DNA of 40,412 bases from Caulobacter vibrioides (GCA_001449105.1 LNIY01000097.1:1-40412), one strand, 5' to 3'. Counted from the stretch's first letter, positions 1 to 10,163 are shown. Made by a program: numbers and translations. Notes: generated by a model from the letters alone, not told the origin.

Positions 1-306
1 CTGTCGAAGGTGGTCGGGGTCAAGGTCGTTTCGGAGACGCCGCCTGGCCGACGGGCGCTGGCCATCCTGCTGCTGGTCGGCGGATCGGAGCTGGCCCTGG
101 TGGCGCTGGGCCTGCTGCCGCCCAGCGCCGGCGCCAAGAACCCCCTCAGTCGCTCCGCGACAGCTCCCCCAGAGGGGGAGCATCTGGCGGCGGACGGGGA
201 CAGAGCAGCGTGGATCCCCGGCGCTTGCCGAAAACTCCTGAACCCAATCAACGCCCTACAACTTTCTCACCCGAACTTATCAGACGCGCCCACCCCCGGG
301 TCATAA
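1..306 (+). pseudogene. 3' fragment of a membrane-protein gene, disrupted or cut by the window edge
   Basis: The frame is open from base 1 to a stop at 304-306. Only the first ~45 codons look like real protein: a short polar stretch followed by one hydrophobic segment (ALAILLLVGGSELALVALGL, about bases 58-117). From base 141 the frame runs into an intergenic repeat (141-183), and the encoded tail is then low-quality, Pro/Ser/Ala-rich sequence. The hydrophobic piece, with the preceding polar linker, resembles the transition from a TrkA-C domain to a membrane helix in SLC13-type anion permeases, but this is a weak recollection. Because the repeat replaces the expected end of the gene, I infer a decayed or truncated gene whose 5' part lies outside the window. 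It could also be the normal end of an unknown protein. Confidence 0.25.
141..183. repeat. Short intergenic palindromic repeat, partial copy
   Basis: This stretch begins CCCCCTCAGTCGCTCCGCGA and ends AGAGGGGGAGCAT, with CCCCCTC and GAGGGGG arms able to pair. Almost the same 43 bases recur at 751-793. It interrupts the open frame that enters the window from the left. Related GGGGGAGG/CCTCCCCC elements occur at 13263-13403 and 17511-17646. Confidence 0.75.
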
Positions 307-750
307 TCAAACCGTCCCCGCCATGGGGAGGGCTCTTGGTACCGGCCCAAGCGTGGCGAGGACCGCATCGAGCGGGGCCGCTTGAAGCGTCATGGGAAAA
401 GGCGGGTTTGCAGGATCGCTCAGAAGGCGTGATTGGGCCGCCAAGCCGTCCATGGCGCAACGCGCGGGTCGACGGGGCCGGGATCGTAAACCGGCCTAAC
501 AGGATCAGCCGAGGCGCCGCCGGATTACCGCGGGGCTATTGATCCTGCCCGTTCGGGGGACAGGTCGGCGCTTGGGTTGAAACAGCACCCGCGCCCTCGG
601 CCCCTCCGGGAAAAACGATGCGGCGGAGCGGTCGACGAAGCCGAAACGCTAAACAAACCCACGGTCTCCGGGCTCCGCCCGGCCGCTCCGCGCCTCCCCA
701 TCAGCTTTCGTGAGTTTTCACGGGAGTGCGAGAGCGCATGCCTGCGCTGG
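307..750. other. Intergenic stretch with no gene recognised
   Basis: The short open frames here give Arg/Pro-rich translations without family motifs and lack convincing ribosome-binding sites. I saw no tRNA, tmRNA, RNase P or SRP RNA signature on either strand. The sequence may be decayed gene remnant, in keeping with the broken frame at its left. Confidence 0.5.
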
Positions 751-870
751 CCCCCTCAGTCGCTCCGCGACAGCTCCCCAGAGGGGGAGCATCTTCAAGG
801 AGCGCCGCGCCGACCAGATCCTCCCCCTCTGGGGGACGCAGCCCGGAGGGCCGGAGGGGGTAGCCGTCAG
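751..870. repeat. Composite intergenic palindromic repeat
   Basis: The left half (751-793) repeats 141-183 almost exactly. The right half (about 817-870) has CTCCCCCTCTGGGGGACG followed by GGAGGGCCGGAGGGGGTAG, matching the outer arms of the elements at 13263-13403 and 17511-17646. It is therefore a mosaic of the same repeat family. No open frame or transposase is associated with it. The stretch 871-1143 that follows holds only the upstream region of the TonB-dependent receptor, where I found no confident promoter. Confidence 0.7.
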
Positions 871-1143
871 CAAGTCTCAAACAAGGCGAAAAAGTGACGA
901 CTTGGCGGGCGGTGAACGCCCTGGAAGCGCTTCCTGTCCAGCTTGCCCGGAACCGCTCAGCTTGGTTACGAAGTGCGCGCTACAGGTCACAGTTTGTCCA
1001 AAATGCGACTGTTTGGCGTCGCTTAGATTGCAGAGCGATGACTGAGGCGTTTGAGTAGCGCCCGCGGGAGGTTCGTCGCGCGCCAAGGGGGACTTGGCAG
1101 GGGGACGTGCCGCTGTGTCCGCAATCAAGGGCGAAAATCCTCA

Positions 1144-4100
1144 ATGTTCATGCATCGTAGACACCTTCTAGCCTCGACGATCATCGCGGGGCTGGCGGCC
1201 GGCGTGGCTCTGCCCGCCATGGCGCAGACGACGGACGAGACCACGTCGGCCTCGAACCAGACGGAAGTCGAAGCCGTCGTCGTCACCGGTTCGCGCATCA
1301 AGCGCAACGAGTTCAACAGTTCCGATCCCGTCCAGGTGATCACCGCCGAGCAAGGCCTGCTGAAGGGCGTGGGCAGCACGGCGCAGCTGCTGCAATCGTC
1401 GACGATTGCGTCCGGCTCGCCGCAGATCACCTCGGCCATCTCGAGCGCCTTCGTCACCGACGGCGGCCCCGGTTCGGAAACCATCTCGCTGCGGGGCCTG
1501 GGGGCCAACCGCACGCTGGTGCTGCTGAACGGCCGTCGCGCCGGCCCCGCCGGCGTGCGCGGCGGCGTCTCGGCCTTCGACCTCAACGTGCTGCCGATGA
1601 CCGCCATCGACCGCGTCGAGATCCTGAAGGACGGCGCCTCGTCGATCTACGGCTCGGACGCCGTGGCCGGGGTGGTCAACATCATCACCAAGCGCGGCGC
1701 CGACGGCTTCACGATCGACGCCTTCGCCACCCAGCCGCAGAAGAAGGGCGGCGAGGAGTTCCGCGCCAGCGTCGGCTGGGGCAAGACCTTCGAGCGCGGC
1801 ACCTTCAACATCACCTACGACTATTCGAAGAAGGCCGAGCAGACCAACGGCCAGCGCAGCTACACCAACTGCGGCCAGCAATACATCTTCGGCGCTGACG
1901 GCAAGCGCAAGGACACCGTCGATCCGCGCACCGGAAAGACCCAGTGCCGCGACCTGCTGTACGATCAGGTCTGGCTCTACACCCTGCCGGACTTCGACGC
2001 GCCGAACGGCAAGATCCAGTACGACTACGGCGGCAACCTGGGCCAGTTCATCCCGCAGTATCCGGGCGGCTCGAACGCCGGCGGGGCCTATCCGGGCCTG
2101 CCGCCGGGCTTCTTCATCGTCGGCGACAGCCTGGATCCGGCCAATCCGGACATGGGCGTGCTCGACTACAACAGCCCCTACAACCTGGCCAGCTCGCTGA
2201 CCCCGCGCACCGAGCGCAGCACGGTCTACGCCCAGGCCACCTTCGACGTGACCAACAATATCGAGGCCTATGCCGAGGTGCTGCTGAACCGTCGCGCCAC
2301 CAAGACCAACGGCTACCGCCAGTTCTGGACCTACCTCTACACCGAGGACTGGGGCGACCCCTTCAGCGCCGGCTTCACCGGCGACTTCGTGCTCAGCCCG
2401 ACCCCGGTCACCCCGCGCGCCCGCTCGGGCCAGAAGGTCGACTACCAGCGCTATGTCGGCGGCCTGCGCGGCGACTTCACCGGCATCGACTTCCTGAAGG
2501 GCTGGGACTGGGACATCTTCGCCCAGTACAGCCACAACAAGGGCCTCTATTCGCAGGACGTGCTGCTGGCCGACGCCGTCAACAGCGCCGACGGTCGTAG
2601 CGACTTCGGCACCTTCGGTCTGGGCCAGGCCAATTCGATCCCGCGCCCGACCGCCTCGTGCGTGGGCTACAAGACCCCCGTCTCGAACCGCAACTGCGTG
2701 GACGTGAACTGGATGTCGGCCGACTTCCTGGCCGGCAAGTACACGCCCGAGGAAGAGGCCTTCCTGTTCGACACCGAGACCGGCAAGACGATCTACAAGC
2801 AGTTCGCGGTCGAAGGTTCGGTGTCGGGCGACCTGTTCACCCTGCCCGCCGGCCCGGTCGGCGTCGCCCTGGGCGCGTCCTACCGTCGCGACGAGATCAA
2901 CGACACCCCCGGCCCGATCACCCTGGCCGGCAACATCTGGGGCTCGTCGACCTCGGGCATCACCGCCGGCAAGGACACCACCAAGGACGTCTACGGCGAA
3001 CTCAGCGTGCCGATCCTGAAGGACGTGTTCCTGGCCAAGTCGGTGAACCTGTCGCTGTCGGGCCGCTATACCGACGTCGACAGCTACGGCAGCGACACCA
3101 CCTACAAGCTGGGCCTGAACTGGCAGATCATCCCGTCGATCCGCCTGCGCGCCACCCACGGCACCTCGTTCCGCGCCCCGGCGCTGTTCGAGCTCTACAA
3201 GAACGCCGAGACCAGCTTCCTGTCGCAGCGCAACCTCGACCCCTGCATCCGCTGGCAGGCGGCGCTGACGGCCGGCACCCTGCCGCAGTACGTCGCCGAC
3301 AACTGCGCGGCCGACGGCATCCCGGGGACCTATACGGGGGCCGGTGCGACGGCCGTCATCACCTCGGGCGGCGGCGCCGGGACCCTGGAGGCCGAAACCT
3401 CCAAGGCCACGACCTACGGCGTGATCTGGACGCCGAAGTTCGCCAACCTGCAGGTGGCGGTCGACTACTTCGACATCGAGGTGAACAACGAGATCACCCA
3501 GCTCGGCGCGGCCCGCATCGTCAGCGGCTGCTACCGCTCGCTCAGCTATCCGACCGACCAGCTCTGCTCGCTGTTCGAACGGGGGCCGTCGGGCCTGATC
3601 ACCTCGGTCACCGACAACTACCTGAACATCGCCTCGCAGGTGAACCGCGGCATCGACCTGACGATGAACTACGGCGTCGAGCTGCCGTGGGACGTCCGGA
3701 TGGGCGTCGAGCTGCAGTCGACCTGGCAGCTGAAGGACACCACGGCCCTGTTCGCCGACACCGTCGTCGACAGCAACGGCTTCGTGGGCGATCCGGACTG
3801 GACCGGCCAGCTGAACGTCCGCTTCTCGAAGGGCGACTGGACGGGCTTCTGGGGCGTGGACATGGTCGGCAAGGCCTCGGACGCCGAGGACTATGCCGAC
3901 AGCAACGCGGCCAAGACCACGTTCTACAAGATCCACACCGAGTTCACCGCCTACCACAACATCTCGGTGCAGAAGAAGTTCGAGGACTTCTCGGTGACGG
4001 GCGGCGTGGCCAACCTCTTCAACGAGGAGCCCCCGCAGGTGACCCAGAGCGCCGGCAACTACAACATGGTCGGCCGTTCGGTGCTGTCGTCGCAATACGA

Positions 4101-4146
4101 CTACATCGGCCGCCGCGTGTTCCTGAGCATGCAGGCGAAGTTCTAG
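1144..4146 (+). CDS. TonB-dependent outer-membrane receptor, ~1000 aa
   Basis: This is an outer-membrane beta-barrel with an N-terminal plug, used for TonB/ExbBD-driven uptake of a large substrate. The start at 1144 gives MFMHRRHLLASTIIAGLAAG followed by a signal-peptide end at AMAQ. An open extension back to a TTG at 1051 would bury this signal peptide, so I reject it; an ATG at 1150 is also possible. A TonB-box-like EAVVVTGSRIKR follows, then a plug domain with SLRGLGANRTLVLLNGRRA and DRVEILKDGASSIYGSDAVA, leading to GVVNIITKR. The long Tyr/Asn/Asp-rich barrel ends in an aromatic residue (YIGRRVFLSMQAKF). The length suits the ~1000-residue receptors abundant in Caulobacter, many of which take up plant-derived saccharides. 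The substrate is not deducible here because no catabolic genes flank it. A strong terminator follows at 4207-4230. Confidence 0.93.
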   Translation: MFMHRRHLLASTIIAGLAAGVALPAMAQTTDETTSASNQTEVEAVVVTGSRIKRNEFNSSDPVQVITAEQGLLKGVGSTAQLLQSSTIASGSPQITSAISSAFVTDGGPGSETISLRGLGANRTLVLLNGRRAGPAGVRGGVSAFDLNVLPMTAIDRVEILKDGASSIYGSDAVAGVVNIITKRGADGFTIDAFATQPQKKGGEEFRASVGWGKTFERGTFNITYDYSKKAEQTNGQRSYTNCGQQYIFGADGKRKDTVDPRTGKTQCRDLLYDQVWLYTLPDFDAPNGKIQYDYGGNLGQFIPQYPGGSNAGGAYPGLPPGFFIVGDSLDPANPDMGVLDYNSPYNLASSLTPRTERSTVYAQATFDVTNNIEAYAEVLLNRRATKTNGYRQFWTYLYTEDWGDPFSAGFTGDFVLSPTPVTPRARSGQKVDYQRYVGGLRGDFTGIDFLKGWDWDIFAQYSHNKGLYSQDVLLADAVNSADGRSDFGTFGLGQANSIPRPTASCVGYKTPVSNRNCVDVNWMSADFLAGKYTPEEEAFLFDTETGKTIYKQFAVEGSVSGDLFTLPAGPVGVALGASYRRDEINDTPGPITLAGNIWGSSTSGITAGKDTTKDVYGELSVPILKDVFLAKSVNLSLSGRYTDVDSYGSDTTYKLGLNWQIIPSIRLRATHGTSFRAPALFELYKNAETSFLSQRNLDPCIRWQAALTAGTLPQYVADNCAADGIPGTYTGAGATAVITSGGGAGTLEAETSKATTYGVIWTPKFANLQVAVDYFDIEVNNEITQLGAARIVSGCYRSLSYPTDQLCSLFERGPSGLITSVTDNYLNIASQVNRGIDLTMNYGVELPWDVRMGVELQSTWQLKDTTALFADTVVDSNGFVGDPDWTGQLNVRFSKGDWTGFWGVDMVGKASDAEDYADSNAAKTTFYKIHTEFTAYHNISVQKKFEDFSVTGGVANLFNEEPPQVTQSAGNYNMVGRSVLSSQYDYIGRRVFLSMQAKF

Positions 4147-4206
4147 GCGGGGCGGGCCGCGGACGCCGACAGGCGTTTCGCGGCCCTCCACGTTTCGTCT
4201 ATCGTC

Positions 4207-4238
4207 GGGCGGCGGAGCGATCCGCCGCCCGTTCCTTT
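4207..4238 (+). terminator. Rho-independent terminator of the TonB receptor gene
   Basis: A perfect 10-bp stem GGGCGGCGGA / TCCGCCGCCC with a GCGA tetraloop (4207-4230) is followed by GTTCCTTT. It lies 61 bases after the receptor stop and 37 bases before the next start codon, so it separates the two units. Confidence 0.8.
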
Positions 4239-4274
4239 GTAAGCAGCGGCCCGCGCGGCCGCCCGGGGTCCTTC

Positions 4275-5060
4275 GTGAACGCCATCATCCGCGGCAAGCC
4301 CGACAATCTCGACGCCATCGGCGAGCGCTTCGACCGGGCGCGGCTGGAGCGGCCGGTGTTCCTCAACAGCGTGCCCAAGGCCGGCACCCACCTGATCCGC
4401 AACATCCTGCGGATGTTCGTCGCCCGCGATCAGCACTGGCCCGGCGAGTACATCCAGCACGCCCTGCTGTCGCGCAGTCGCGAGGCCTTCAACCTCGAAC
4501 GGCCGATGATCAGCTGGGGCCACATGCTGTTCTCCGACGAGTCGGCCGTGGCCCTGCGCGACGTGCGCCACATCGTGCTGGTGCGCGATCCCTACGACTG
4601 GGTGCTGGCCCGGACCCGGTTCTACCTCTCCGACGAGTTCCAGGGCCGCCTGAACCACATCAAGGACGGCGGGGCGGCGGTCGAGGACGTCATCATGATG
4701 ATGATCCTGGGGGCCCACGGGGCCGTGCCCGACCTGCGCGACGTCTTCAGCATGAACGCGGTGGCCTGGATGGGCTCCAGCGCCGTGATCGTCCGCTACG
4801 AGGACATCGTCGAGAATCTCAAGGACCTGGGCTCCAGGCGCGCCGAGGCCTTCTTCGGCCGGTTGCTGGCCGACTGCGGCCTCGACCTGCCCGCCGACTG
4901 GCGCGAGCGCGTGGAGGCCGGCGCCGATCGCCGGGAAAGCCGTACGGCCAGCGAGAACCTGAAGGTGACGGCCGAGGTGCCCAAGGTGCTGTCCGACGTC
5001 CACAAGCGGGTCGTCGACTTCCACGTGCCCGGCCTGCGGGCGCTGCTCGGCTACGTCTGA
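4275..5060 (+). CDS. Sulfotransferase-like protein (261 aa)
   Basis: This is probably a PAPS-dependent sulfotransferase-fold enzyme. Near the N-terminus it has PVFLNSVPKAGTHLIRNIL, which fits the phosphosulfate-binding loop (PKxGT). About 70 residues later, HIVLVRDPYDWVLARTRFYL fits the 3'-phosphate-binding motif (RDPxxW). A later VRYEDIV segment is also typical of the family. The length agrees with small bacterial sulfotransferases. I chose the GTG at 4275: no suitable ATG precedes the first motif, and translation further upstream enters terminator sequence. The acceptor (lipid, glycan or other) cannot be inferred, because its neighbours are a TonB receptor and tRNA genes. A second, unrelated-looking sulfotransferase-like gene lies at 27914-29017. 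Confidence 0.72.
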   Translation: MNAIIRGKPDNLDAIGERFDRARLERPVFLNSVPKAGTHLIRNILRMFVARDQHWPGEYIQHALLSRSREAFNLERPMISWGHMLFSDESAVALRDVRHIVLVRDPYDWVLARTRFYLSDEFQGRLNHIKDGGAAVEDVIMMMILGAHGAVPDLRDVFSMNAVAWMGSSAVIVRYEDIVENLKDLGSRRAEAFFGRLLADCGLDLPADWRERVEAGADRRESRTASENLKVTAEVPKVLSDVHKRVVDFHVPGLRALLGYV

Positions 5061-5065
5061 TCCGG

Positions 5066-5103
5066 AAATGGAAACGGCCGCTCCCTTTAGGGAAGCGGCC
5101 GCC
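5066..5103 (-). terminator. Terminator of tRNA-Ala copy 1
   Basis: Read on the minus strand, the stem CGGCCGCTTCCC / GGGAGCGGCCG (one bulged T, TAAA loop, 5075-5101) is followed by TTTCCATTTCC. It starts right after the CCA end of the tRNA and lies just past the stop of the convergent sulfotransferase gene, so it may serve both strands. The same hairpin is found at 5332-5358. Confidence 0.8.
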
Positions 5104-5104
5104 T

Positions 5105-5180
5105 TGGTGGAGCTAAGCGGAGTCGAACCGCTGACCTCTTGAATGCCATTCAAGCGCTCTACCAGCTGAGCTATAGCCCC
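5105..5180 (-). tRNA. tRNA-Ala (anticodon GGC), copy 1
   Basis: The minus-strand sequence folds as a cloverleaf: acceptor GGGGCTA paired with TAGCTCC, D-arm GCTCAGCTGGTAGAGC, anticodon stem CTTGA/TCAAG with loop ATGGCAT (anticodon GGC, reading GCC/GCT alanine codons), T-arm AGCGG TTCGACT CCGCT, discriminator A and encoded CCA. It is 76 nt and identical to the copy at 5362-5437. GCC is very common among alanine codons in this GC-rich window, which would fit a need for a second gene copy. Confidence 0.97.
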
Positions 5181-5239
5181 GAGGCTTCCCGAAAGATCGA
5201 GGGCCTTGGTCTCCCGGTTGGTCGCCCGGGAAGGCGCGG

Positions 5240-5268
5240 AAACTATGTCGAGGCCTTTCCGGGATCAA
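5240..5268 (-). promoter_or_regulatory. Sigma-70-type promoter of tRNA-Ala copy 1
   Basis: On the minus strand, TTGATC (5263-5268), a 17-base spacer and TAGTTT (5240-5245) lie ~60 bases before the tRNA. The same arrangement, with the same spacing, is preserved before copy 2 (5526-5554), although the intervening spacers have diverged. That conservation is the main support. Confidence 0.65.
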
Positions 5269-5322
5269 GCCCCTCGATCAGACGAGGTGCAAGTTTTCCG
5301 GCAAGTCTTCGGATGGTTCCAA

Positions 5323-5360
5323 AAATGGAAACGGCCGCTCCCTTTAGGGAAGCGGCCGTC
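5323..5360 (-). terminator. Terminator of tRNA-Ala copy 2
   Basis: The hairpin is the same as after copy 1 (stem 5332-5358, TAAA loop). On the minus strand it is followed by TTTCCATTTTTGG, a better T-tract than in copy 1. It ends each tRNA gene separately, so the two copies are independent transcription units. Confidence 0.82.
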
Positions 5361-5361
5361 T

Positions 5362-5437
5362 TGGTGGAGCTAAGCGGAGTCGAACCGCTGACCTCTTGAA
5401 TGCCATTCAAGCGCTCTACCAGCTGAGCTATAGCCCC
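5362..5437 (-). tRNA. tRNA-Ala (anticodon GGC), copy 2
   Basis: It is identical over all 76 nt to the copy at 5105-5180, with the same GGC anticodon and encoded CCA. The two genes are 181 bp apart, in direct orientation, and each is flanked by a matching promoter and terminator. This shows a tandem duplication of the whole transcription unit. Identity of the mature tRNA with diverged spacers implies purifying selection or gene conversion. Confidence 0.97.
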
Positions 5438-5525
5438 AAGGAGCCTTGGAAAATCACGAAGACTTTCCGTCGAATTCCTTAGTCTCTCCGGCGGTTCCGA
5501 GTGGCTGTCCCCCGAAGAGGCGCGG

Positions 5526-5554
5526 AACCTATGCCGAGGTTTTTCCGGGATCAA
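5526..5554 (-). promoter_or_regulatory. Sigma-70-type promoter of tRNA-Ala copy 2
   Basis: On the minus strand, TTGATC (5549-5554), a 17-base spacer and TAGGTT (5526-5531) mirror the promoter of copy 1. The predicted leader is ~80 nt. Confidence 0.65.
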
Positions 5555-5650
5555 CCCCCCTCGGCGAACTTTTTTTCGGGGCTCGGCCAAAGCCTTGTGG
5601 AGAACCCGAAAATCCGGGGTCGGATCGCTCCGACCCCGGGAATTCACGGC

Positions 5651-6121
5651 TTACCGGTCGTCGTCTTCGCCGTCCGGCAGGCCTTCGATCTCGTCGCCGA
5701 GGTCGTCTTCGTCTTCGTCCTCGAGGAACGGGACGTCGTCGCTGTCCTCGTCGGCCAGGTCTTCGTCCTCGGCGAAGTCGACGCCGAGGTCGTCGCCAGC
5801 CGGAGACGGTTCGGAGGTCGGATCGCCGTCCTCGTCATCGGCCTCGACGACGTCGGCCTCAGCGGCCTCGTCGATTTCCGGAGTCTCGTCGACCTCGTCC
5901 TCGAAGCCGTCCTGCTCCTTGGGAGCCACGGTTTCCTTCTCGTCCTCGGCGTCGTAGTCCGGGGTTACGGCGCGGGCGCGCACGCGGCGCGACTTCAGCG
6001 CCTCTTCCGGGTCGAACTGTTCGCCGCATTTAGGGCAAACGGCCGGACGACGGTTGAGGTCGTAGAACTTCGACTGGCAGTTGGGGCAGATTTGTTTTGC
6101 GCCCAAGTCGGGATTAGCCAA
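5651..6121 (-). CDS. FYDLN/TIGR02300-type zinc-ribbon protein with acidic tail (156 aa)
   Basis: This is a small cytoplasmic protein of unknown function found widely in Alphaproteobacteria. The N-terminus carries the family signature: a CPNC...CPKC zinc ribbon bracketing KFYDLNRRPAV (residues ~10-35). The rest is a long, almost purely acidic Asp/Glu tail (residues ~60-156), likely disordered. I chose the TTG at 6121 because family members start MANP(D/E)LGAKQICPNC, no ATG or GTG lies nearby, and AAAGGG sits at Shine-Dalgarno distance. It is divergently transcribed from aroA across a 117-bp gap, an arrangement I recall from other Alphaproteobacteria. The function is not known to me; zinc binding is inferred from the four cysteines. 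Confidence 0.88.
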   Translation of the reverse strand: MANPDLGAKQICPNCQSKFYDLNRRPAVCPKCGEQFDPEEALKSRRVRARAVTPDYDAEDEKETVAPKEQDGFEDEVDETPEIDEAAEADVVEADDEDGDPTSEPSPAGDDLGVDFAEDEDLADEDSDDVPFLEDEDEDDLGDEIEGLPDGEDDDR

Positions 6122-6238
6122 GGCGGCGACCCTTTGATCCTGATGGGAAAAGCGGCGGCTGACTTGCCATGACGGGAGCCCGCTGTCAAAAGCAAACCCC
6201 TTCGCGAAACACCTATGTTGCAAGGAGCCGGTTTCGGC

Positions 6239-7567
6239 ATGACCACGGCTGGATTGAAGAGCGCTCCGGGCGGAGCCCTTCGCGGTACGGTTCGGGCGCC
6301 TGGCGACAAGTCCATTTCGCACCGTTCGATGATCCTGGGCGCGCTTGCGAGCGGCACCACCACCATCGAGGGGCTGCTGGAGGGCGACGACGTCCTGGCG
6401 ACCGCCCGGGCCATGCAGGCCTTCGGCGCGCGTGTCGAAAAGGAAGGCGTCGGCCGCTGGCGCGTCGAGGGCAAGGGCGGCTTCGCCGAGCCGTCGGACG
6501 TCATCGATTGCGGCAACGCCGGCACCGGCGTGCGCCTGATCATGGGCGCGGCCGCGGGCTTTTCCATGTGCGCCACCTTCACCGGCGACGCCAGCCTGCG
6601 CGGCCGCCCGATGGGCCGGGTCCTCGACCCGCTGGCCCGCATGGGCGCCACCTGGTTCGGCCGCGACAAGGGCCGCCTGCCGCTGACCCTGAAGGGCGGC
6701 GGCCTGCGCGGCCTCGTCTACACCCTGCCGATGGCCTCGGCCCAGGTGAAGTCGGCGGTGCTGCTGGCCGGCCTGCACGCCGAGGGCGGCGTCGAGGTGA
6801 TCGAGCCGGAAGCCACCCGCGACCACACCGAGCGCATGCTGCGCGCCTTCGGGGCCGAGGTGATCGTCGAGGATAAAAACGGCGTGCGCCACGTGCGCCT
6901 GCCGGAAGGCCAGAAGCTGAAGGGCACCCACGTGCAGGTGCCGGGCGACCCGTCCTCGGCCGCCTTCCCGCTGGTCGCCGGCCTGATCGTTCCGGGCTCG
7001 GAAGTGACCGTCGAGGGCGTGATGCTCAACGAGCTGCGCACCGGCCTCTTCACGACGCTGCAGGAGATGGGCGCGGACCTGACCATCTCGAACGTCCGAG
7101 TCGAGAGCGGCGAGGACGTCGGCGACATCACCGCCCGCTACTCCCAGCTCAAGGGCGTCGTCGTGCCGCCCGAGCGCGCGCCGGCGATGATCGACGAGTA
7201 TCCGATCCTGGCCGTCGCGGCCGCCTTCGCCGACGGTCCGACCGTCATGCGGGGCATCGGCGAGATGCGGGTCAAGGAAAGCGACCGCATCGCCCTGACC
7301 GCGGCCGGTCTGGCGGCCTGCGGCGTCACCGTCGAGGAAGAGCCCGAAGGCATGACCGTGGTCGGCACGCGCGGCGGCAACCATCCGGTGCGCGGCGGCG
7401 GCAAGGTGATCACCCACGGCGATCACCGCATCGCCATGAGCCACCTGATCCTGGGCCTGGCCGCCCAGGAGCCGGTCGAGATCGACGAGCCGGGCATGAT
7501 CGCCACCAGCTTCCCAGGCTTCGTGTCGCTGATGACGGGCCTGGGCGGCTCGATCGTCGAGGCCTGA
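6239..7567 (+). CDS. aroA: 3-phosphoshikimate 1-carboxyvinyltransferase (EPSP synthase), class II type
   Basis: It joins shikimate-3-phosphate and phosphoenolpyruvate in the shikimate pathway to aromatic amino acids. All core motifs are present: [18 protein letters not shown] at the N-terminus, GNAGTGVRL (Gly95), [57 protein letters not shown] and [21 protein letters not shown] and GDPSS are closest to the CP4-like class II enzymes rather than the E. coli type. The residue equivalent to CP4 Ala100 is Gly here. I prefer the ATG at 6239 (442 aa) to the ATG at 6215, because AGGAG lies 11 bases before it and homologues begin near this point. cmk follows after three bases, so the two are cotranscribed. 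Confidence 0.96.
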   Translation: MTTAGLKSAPGGALRGTVRAPGDKSISHRSMILGALASGTTTIEGLLEGDDVLATARAMQAFGARVEKEGVGRWRVEGKGGFAEPSDVIDCGNAGTGVRLIMGAAAGFSMCATFTGDASLRGRPMGRVLDPLARMGATWFGRDKGRLPLTLKGGGLRGLVYTLPMASAQVKSAVLLAGLHAEGGVEVIEPEATRDHTERMLRAFGAEVIVEDKNGVRHVRLPEGQKLKGTHVQVPGDPSSAAFPLVAGLIVPGSEVTVEGVMLNELRTGLFTTLQEMGADLTISNVRVESGEDVGDITARYSQLKGVVVPPERAPAMIDEYPILAVAAAFADGPTVMRGIGEMRVKESDRIALTAAGLAACGVTVEEEPEGMTVVGTRGGNHPVRGGGKVITHGDHRIAMSHLILGLAAQEPVEIDEPGMIATSFPGFVSLMTGLGGSIVEA

Positions 7568-7570
7568 CCC

Positions 7571-8203
7571 GTGGGCTTCGTGATCGCCGTCGACGGCCCC
7601 GCCGCCTCGGGCAAGGGCACCATCGCCTCGCGCCTGGCCGCCCACTACGGGCTGGCCATGCTCGACACCGGCCTGCTCTATCGCGCGGTCGGCGTGCGCC
7701 TGCTGGGCGCCGGCGGCGACCTTGACGACCCGGCGGCGGCCGAGGCCTCCGCCCGGGGCCTGGACCTCGCCGAACTGGAACGCCCCGAGGTGCGCACCCG
7801 CGCCGCCGGCGAGGCCGCCAGCCGCGTGGCCGTGCATCCGGGCGTGCGTTCGGCCCTGTTCGAGCTGCAGCGGAGCTTCGCGTCCCAGGACGGCGGCGCG
7901 GTGCTCGACGGCCGCGACATCGGCACGGTCATCGCTCCCGAGGCGCCGGCCAAGCTCTACGTCACGGCCAGCGCCGAAGTCCGCGCCGACCGCCGCTGGA
8001 AGCAGCTGACCGGGCAGGGCGAGAGCGTCACCTTCGACGAGATCCTGGCCGACATCAGAAAGCGCGACGAGCGCGACGGCGGCCGCAAGGACGCGCCCAT
8101 GACCCAGGCTGTGGACGCTATCTTGCTTGATACGTCGGAAATGACTATATCCCAGGCCTTCGATGCGGCTCTCCGCATCGTCGAGACGGCGCGCGCCCGG
8201 TGA
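7571..8203 (+). CDS. cmk: Cytidylate kinase
   Basis: It phosphorylates CMP and dCMP in pyrimidine nucleotide metabolism. The P-loop IAVDGPAASGKGTIASRLA is at residues 5-23, DTGLLYRAVG (nucleotide-monophosphate binding) follows, and GRDIGTVI, ADRRWKQL and RDERDGGRKDAPM are the later family motifs. The 210-aa length is normal. The start is a GTG at 7571, three bases after the aroA stop, which implies translational coupling. The arrangement aroA-cmk-rpsA is widely conserved in Proteobacteria. Confidence 0.97.
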   Translation: MGFVIAVDGPAASGKGTIASRLAAHYGLAMLDTGLLYRAVGVRLLGAGGDLDDPAAAEASARGLDLAELERPEVRTRAAGEAASRVAVHPGVRSALFELQRSFASQDGGAVLDGRDIGTVIAPEAPAKLYVTASAEVRADRRWKQLTGQGESVTFDEILADIRKRDERDGGRKDAPMTQAVDAILLDTSEMTISQAFDAALRIVETARAR

Positions 8204-8354
8204 GGAAACTCCAAGGGCTAATCTAACGCCCGCCTCGCCGCCGCTCAGGACGCGACGGATCGCATCAGAAAATCCAATCATCCGGAATCCCGAGAACCGT
8301 CACCCGACGGCGCTCGTCACAGGGCTTCCCACAACCCAGAGACCAAAGATCAGC

Positions 8355-10067
<1,713 letters not shown>

Positions 10068-10085
10068 GCTTTCGCCGCGGAGCCT

Positions 10086-10163
10086 GCCCGCTTCCGATTT
10101 TATCGGAAGTGGATGAGCGGGCTCCGTTGCAAAGTTTCGGAGCGTGGTCCCCACGCTCCGAGG
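10086..10163 (+). other. Two hairpins downstream of rpsA
   Basis: CTTCCGA and TCGGAAG (10091-10109) form one stem inside a longer GCCCGC...GCGGGC pairing, and GGAGCGTGG with CCACGCTCC (10139-10159) forms another. Neither is followed by a T-run, so they more likely protect the 3' end or slow polymerase ahead of the true terminator at 10182. Confidence 0.5.

Noticed and set aside
220..545. A possible structural RNA in the low-coding left region
   Set aside because: I compared it by eye with tmRNA, RNase P and SRP RNA hallmarks on both strands and found none.
1051..1143. Extension of the TonB receptor start to a TTG at 1051
   Set aside because: It would put 31 non-secretory residues before a clear signal peptide beginning at 1144.
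1168..4191. A 1007-codon open frame antisense to the TonB receptor gene
   Set aside because: It mirrors the receptor gene in a GC-rich genome. The translation is Ala/Val/Gly/Asp/Arg-rich with no domains, while the plus strand has clear plug and barrel motifs.
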